Below are positions 5,569 through 8,622 of a stretch of 8,622 nucleotides of DNA, piece after piece. The notes below the pieces were generated by a model. The model did not search any database and was not told the origin of the DNA. It saw only the letters and a list, made by a program, of their open reading frames with translations. The stretch covers positions 1-8,622 of the forward strand of contig DGOD01000201.1 of assembly GCA_002389265.1 (NCBI GenBank). The letters are read 5' to 3'. A program made the translations under genes and the position numbers. How positions within the stretch are numbered: position 1 is the stretch's first letter; each line of letters begins with the position of its first letter. This DNA comes from Gammaproteobacteria bacterium UBA4475. GTDB taxonomy: Bacteria > Pseudomonadota > Gammaproteobacteria > Pseudomonadales > Azotimanducaceae.

Positions 5569-6939
5569 CTACAGTGGTTTGAGGATCGGCCCTGCTCGAC
5601 TGTCTTCGACCTGAAAGCCCGCCTCGGCAATAGCCGCTCGTAACTCGTCCGCCAATTGCCATTGTTTGTCTTGACGGGCTTGCTGGCGCTGTTGAGCCAG
5701 TATTTGAACCGCCTCGGGGACCTCGATGACAGCTGGCTTCCAGTTTTTTATATCTAGCCCGAAAACCGCATCGAATGCGAGTAAGGTGGCTTTCTTGACT
5801 GAATTCGGCAGGCTGGATTTCGCCAAATCCCAGGTTAGCGCCAGCGCTCTGGGCATATTCAGGTCATCATTTACGAAATTCAGAAACCGCTGGTAGAAAT
5901 CTTCATCGACCTCGCTTGGGTCGCCCCACTCCCAAGCCGCCTGATACAGTCGCTGCAATGCGATCCCATTGGACTCAAGGCTCTCCCAGGAAAATGACAT
6001 CTGGGTTCGATAATGGGCTGTCAGGCAAAAATATCGGTACGCCATTGCAGGCAGGCCCTGTGCCTCGATAGATTCCAGGCGCAGAAAGTCGCCAGTGGAC
6101 TTCGACATCTTGGCATTGTCCATCTGCAGAAAATAGCCATGCATCCAAATGTTGGCCATACGGGTACCCCGACTGGCTTCGGACTGGGCAATTTCATTGG
6201 TGTGATGAATGGAGATGTGATCCTCACCCCCGCAGTGAATGTCAAAATAATCGCCCAGATACTTCGCCGCCATTGCCGAGCATTCGATGTGCCAGCCAGG
6301 AAAACCGCGGCCCCAGGGGCTGTCCCACTCCATCTGCCGTTGTTCGTCAGCGGGCGAAAATTTCCAAAGAGCGAAGTCAGTGACGAAATGCCGCTCACTT
6401 TGGACCCGCGCACCTTCCATCAAGCCGGCAACATCAAGCCGTGCCAGATAGCCGTAATGGTCAAGCTTGCGAGAGTCGAAATAGATACCATCACTGGTCT
6501 GGTAGGTAAAACCCTTCGCCTGCAGGTCAAGAATGAAGTCGATCTGCTCTTGGATGTGATCTGTGGCTTTACACCAGATATCGGGCTCACTGATATTCAA
6601 CGAGCGCAGATCCCGTTTGAACGCCGCCCCATAGAACTCGGCCATCTCCCAGGCATTCATGCCGGTTCGCCGGGCACTCAACTCCATTTTATCTTCGCCT
6701 GTGTCGGCATCAGAAGTGAGGTGCCCCACATCGGTGATATTCATCACCAACTTGACCTGGTAACCATTCAAGGCCAAGACCCGGCGCAGCACGTCTTCGA
6801 ACAGATAGGTACGCAGATTGCCTATATGGGCATAGTTATAGACCGTAGGCCCACAGCAATACACACCGACCTCGCCTGGCACCAGGGGCTCAAATGTGCG
6901 CACTTTGCGCTCGTACGTATCAAATAACTGCAGTTCCAA
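5569..6939 (-). CDS. cysS: Cysteinyl-tRNA synthetase, HIGN-type, TTG start
   Basis: This class I enzyme charges tRNA-Cys with cysteine. The 456-residue product has [13 protein letters not shown] (29-41), whose HIGN replaces the usual HIGH, and KMSKS at 277-281. The four zinc ligands that select cysteine are kept: C29, C220 in HIEC, H245 and E249 in HHTNE. Other blocks differ from the E. coli enzyme: [18 protein letters not shown] (67-84) and [12 protein letters not shown] (235-246) in place of the common HGGGxDLxFPHH. The start is TTG: the sequence AAAGG lies seven bases upstream, an in-frame TGA lies only five codons further up, and no ATG exists before the conserved N-terminus. It follows ribE on the same strand after 65 bases and may share its transcript. 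The subtype suggests ancestral divergence or transfer of this essential gene. Confidence 0.96.
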   Translation of the reverse strand: MELQLFDTYERKVRTFEPLVPGEVGVYCCGPTVYNYAHIGNLRTYLFEDVLRRVLALNGYQVKLVMNITDVGHLTSDADTGEDKMELSARRTGMNAWEMAEFYGAAFKRDLRSLNISEPDIWCKATDHIQEQIDFILDLQAKGFTYQTSDGIYFDSRKLDHYGYLARLDVAGLMEGARVQSERHFVTDFALWKFSPADEQRQMEWDSPWGRGFPGWHIECSAMAAKYLGDYFDIHCGGEDHISIHHTNEIAQSEASRGTRMANIWMHGYFLQMDNAKMSKSTGDFLRLESIEAQGLPAMAYRYFCLTAHYRTQMSFSWESLESNGIALQRLYQAAWEWGDPSEVDEDFYQRFLNFVNDDLNMPRALALTWDLAKSSLPNSVKKATLLAFDAVFGLDIKNWKPAVIEVPEAVQILAQQRQQARQDKQWQLADELRAAIAEAGFQVEDSRAGPILKPL

Positions 6940-6954
6940 ACCGGTACCTTTAAC
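6940..6954 (-). promoter_or_regulatory. Ribosome binding site deciding the TTG start of cysS
   Basis: AAAGG (6951-6947) is followed by a 7-base spacer and TTG (6939-6937). The in-frame stop TGA at 6957-6955 rules out a longer product, and the next in-frame GTG lies inside the conserved region's lead-in, so TTG is the only sensible start. Confidence 0.7.
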
Positions 6955-7004
6955 TCAGCGCTTATCGCTGGGCATCTTAAGGAAAACCATTCCGAGCACA
7001 AGCA

Positions 7005-7634
7005 TCAAGTGGTGCTGGCGACCCGCTCGGCCATCACCCGCTCTACCGTATCAACGATCACCTGGGTCTGCTGGTCAATTTCCACATTCACCAGGTCATC
7101 GATCTGCAGCAGCGCAAAATTAGTCCGCCGCAACGTTTCAGGGATTAAGTTGACCGCGAATTCTTGTTGATTAACCGCCGCGATCGTCAGGCTCGCGCCA
7201 TTGAGCGCCAGATACCCCTTGCTGAACACATACTTCATCCAGTCAGACCGGCCTCGAAATGTGATACGGCGATTGTTCTCGGTATTTTCGATATTCACCA
7301 CTGTGGCGGTATCCACTACATGCCCTGACAGGACGTGCCCGCCGACTTCGGCGTTAGCCCGGGCCGAGCGTTCGATGTTCACGAGGGTCCCTACCTGGAT
7401 ATTTTTCAAGTTGGTCAGGGCCAGCGTTTCAGCAATGGCATCGAACCAAACTTCAGCGGCCGCCATGGCAGTCACTGTAAAACAGGTGCCGTTGACTGCA
7501 ATGCTGGCGCCCAAGGTTAGCTCACCGGTTAAATCTGCTGGCAGCACAACGCTGAAGGTCCAAAGGCCGGGTTTCTTTTGTAGAGAAGCGATCGGCAACA
7601 TCGCTTGAACAATGCCTGTATACATAAACTGCAT
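7005..7634 (-). CDS. ribE: Riboflavin synthase, alpha subunit
   Basis: The enzyme dismutates two 6,7-dimethyl-8-ribityllumazine molecules into riboflavin and a pyrimidine product, working as a trimer in the cytoplasm. The 209-residue protein has the two tandem lumazine-binding barrels: MYTGIVQ (4-10) and LGASIAVNGTCFTVT (41-55) in the first; GGHVLSGHV (98-106), KYVFSKGYLALNGASLT (134-150) and LIPETLRRT (163-171) in the second. The start at 7634 is chosen because AGGG lies five bases upstream; an ATG three codons later (7625) gives the family's usual MxTGIV beginning and is nearly as likely. A further upstream ATG (7715) has no ribosome site and would add unconserved sequence. Other rib genes are not adjacent, and no FMN riboswitch is seen in the leader. 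cysS follows after 65 bases. Confidence 0.96.
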   Translation of the reverse strand: MQFMYTGIVQAMLPIASLQKKPGLWTFSVVLPADLTGELTLGASIAVNGTCFTVTAMAAAEVWFDAIAETLALTNLKNIQVGTLVNIERSARANAEVGGHVLSGHVVDTATVVNIENTENNRRITFRGRSDWMKYVFSKGYLALNGASLTIAAVNQQEFAVNLIPETLRRTNFALLQIDDLVNVEIDQQTQVIVDTVERVMAERVASTT

Positions 7635-7671
7635 CCCGACCCTACAAGGGCCACCTATGAACGGGAAACGC

Positions 7672-7700
7672 ACCTTAGCGAGGCCTCTGTGAATTGTCAA
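7672..7700 (-). promoter_or_regulatory. Candidate promoter for ribE (TTGACA, 17 bases, TAAGGT)
   Basis: On the minus strand a perfect -35 TTGACA (7700-7695) is followed after exactly 17 bases by TAAGGT (7677-7672), a weak -10. Transcription would start near 7665, about 30 bases before the chosen ribE start; this would also exclude the upstream ATG at 7715. Confidence 0.35.
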
Positions 7701-7738
7701 TGGAGGGTTCCACACATGATATTACACATTAAATAAGA

Positions 7739-7744
7739 ATTATA
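7739..7744 (-). promoter_or_regulatory. Alternative -10 element TATAAT upstream of ribE
   Basis: A consensus TATAAT lies on the minus strand in the A+T-rich divergent spacer between ribE and the threonine aldolase gene, but without a recognisable -35. It could serve ribE with a leader of about 100 bases, or be chance in an A+T-rich stretch. Confidence 0.3.
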
Positions 7745-7813
7745 TCTTATTGATTTATATAACTCGAAATCGCCAATTATTTAATCTGGCTCGTCTCTCG
7801 CCGACAGGCTATT

Positions 7814-8622
7814 ATGCCATTCCTTAATGATTTGACGATGGCCCATTCAGTGATTGATCTACGCAGCGACACAGTGACCCAACCTACAGCGCCCATGCTT
7901 GATGCGATGCGGGCCGCCGCAACCGGCGATGATGTTTATGGCGAAGACCCCACTGTCAACCAGCTAGAGCAGCTAGCCATGACCCTCACAGGCAAGGCCG
8001 CCGCGGTCTATGTGAGTAGCGGCACCCAAGGTAATCTGCTGGCACTGATGAGCCACTGCGAGCGGGGAGATGAATATATTGCCGGCCAACAGGCCCACAC
8101 CTATAAATATGAGGGCGGCGGCGGTGCCGTTCTGGGCGGTATCCAGCCGCAACCCCTGCCCTTCAATCACCGTGGCGAACTCGATCTCGATGAGGTTGTG
8201 CGAACTATCAAGCCGGATGACTTTCACTTCGCCCGGACACGTCTGGTGTGCCTGGAGAATACGCAGGCAGGCCAAGTGCTTGCCATGGATTACCTGAAGG
8301 AATATTCAACCCTGATGCAGGCGGTCGGATTACAGCGTCACCTTGATGGCGCGCGGTTATTCAATGCCGCGGTTAAGCTCGGGGTCGAAGCCATGGATAT
8401 CTGTCAGTATTTTGATTCAGTCTCAATCTGCCTTTCAAAAGGCCTGGGCTGCCCCGTGGGCTCTTTGCTGGTGGGCGATGTGGCGCTGATTCAGCGTGCC
8501 CGGCGGCTGCGCAAGATGCTGGGCGGCGGCATGCGCCAGGCCGGCGTGATCGCAGCCAGTGGTATTTTCGCACTCCAGCACCATGTGCAACGCCTGCAGG
8601 ACGACCACGCGCGCGCAGCCCA
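7814..8622 (+). CDS. ltaE: Low-specificity L-threonine aldolase, partial (C-terminus outside window)
   Basis: This PLP enzyme splits L-threonine and L-allo-threonine to glycine and acetaldehyde. The frame stays open from 7814 to the window edge, giving 269 residues of an expected total near 340. It follows E. coli LtaE closely: IDLRSDTVT (14-22), [12 protein letters not shown] (38-49), SSGTQGNL (68-75), AHTYKYE with H95 (94-100), HLDGARLFN with D178 and R181, the PLP-lysine motif SKGLG with K209, and KMLGGGMRQ (234-242). One change stands out: LENTQAG (147-153) has Gln151 where E. coli has a histidine (LENTH). The ATG at 7814 has AGG five bases upstream; a second ATG at 7838 is possible but has no ribosome site. 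It is divergent from ribE across an A+T-rich spacer. Confidence 0.95.
   Translation, partial: MPFLNDLTMAHSVIDLRSDTVTQPTAPMLDAMRAAATGDDVYGEDPTVNQLEQLAMTLTGKAAAVYVSSGTQGNLLALMSHCERGDEYIAGQQAHTYKYEGGGGAVLGGIQPQPLPFNHRGELDLDEVVRTIKPDDFHFARTRLVCLENTQAGQVLAMDYLKEYSTLMQAVGLQRHLDGARLFNAAVKLGVEAMDICQYFDSVSICLSKGLGCPVGSLLVGDVALIQRARRLRKMLGGGMRQAGVIAASGIFALQHHVQRLQDDHARAA

Noticed and set aside
6013..6927. A 304-codon plus-strand frame antisense to cysS
   Set aside because: It lies entirely opposite the well-conserved cysS gene and mirrors its codon bias; a shadow frame.
7635..7813. FMN riboswitch upstream of ribE
   Set aside because: None of the conserved FMN riboswitch sequence blocks is visible on the minus strand.

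Overview
This window looks like chromosomal DNA from a free-living gammaproteobacterium of moderate G+C content. That is inferred from how the recognisable proteins read (MnmH, ExoIII, riboflavin synthase and LtaE resemble the Escherichia coli proteins), from the Shine-Dalgarno sites, and from a PilZ gene with a sigma-54-type promoter. The species cannot be named. Two housekeeping genes, pyrF and cysS, belong to subtypes different from the E. coli ones. No transposase, phage gene, CRISPR array, tRNA or rRNA was found.

Layout, left to right: (1) 1-752, minus strand: the N-terminal two thirds of mnmH (selU), the tRNA 2-selenouridine synthase, running off the left edge. (2) 753-1568: about 800 bases with no convincing gene, containing several short palindromes and a promoter/operator-like site for the next gene. 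(3) 1569-1940, plus strand: a small protein with two tandem zinc ribbons. (4) 1941-2185: a spacer with a tandem 11-base repeat and a perfect 10-base-pair hairpin. (5) 2186-3013, plus strand: xthA, exonuclease III. (6) 3049-4902, minus strand: a compact pyrF-vanZ-yceI operon (OMP decarboxylase, VanZ-like membrane protein, secreted YceI-like protein). (7) 5138-5545, plus strand: a PilZ-domain protein, divergent from pyrF. (8) 5569-7634, minus strand: ribE (riboflavin synthase), then cysS (cysteinyl-tRNA synthetase, TTG start). (9) 7814 to the right edge, plus strand: an ltaE-type low-specificity L-threonine aldolase, divergent from ribE and cut by the window.

The genes are mostly separate housekeeping functions: tRNA modification and charging, DNA base-excision repair, pyrimidine and riboflavin synthesis, and amino-acid metabolism. 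The items that stand out are the close sigma-54 promoter match ahead of the PilZ gene, the HIGN-type cysteinyl-tRNA synthetase, the DAKRGD-type PyrF coupled to a VanZ protein, and the orphan double zinc-ribbon gene with an operator-like palindrome at its predicted transcription start. I do not see a clear multi-gene novel system.
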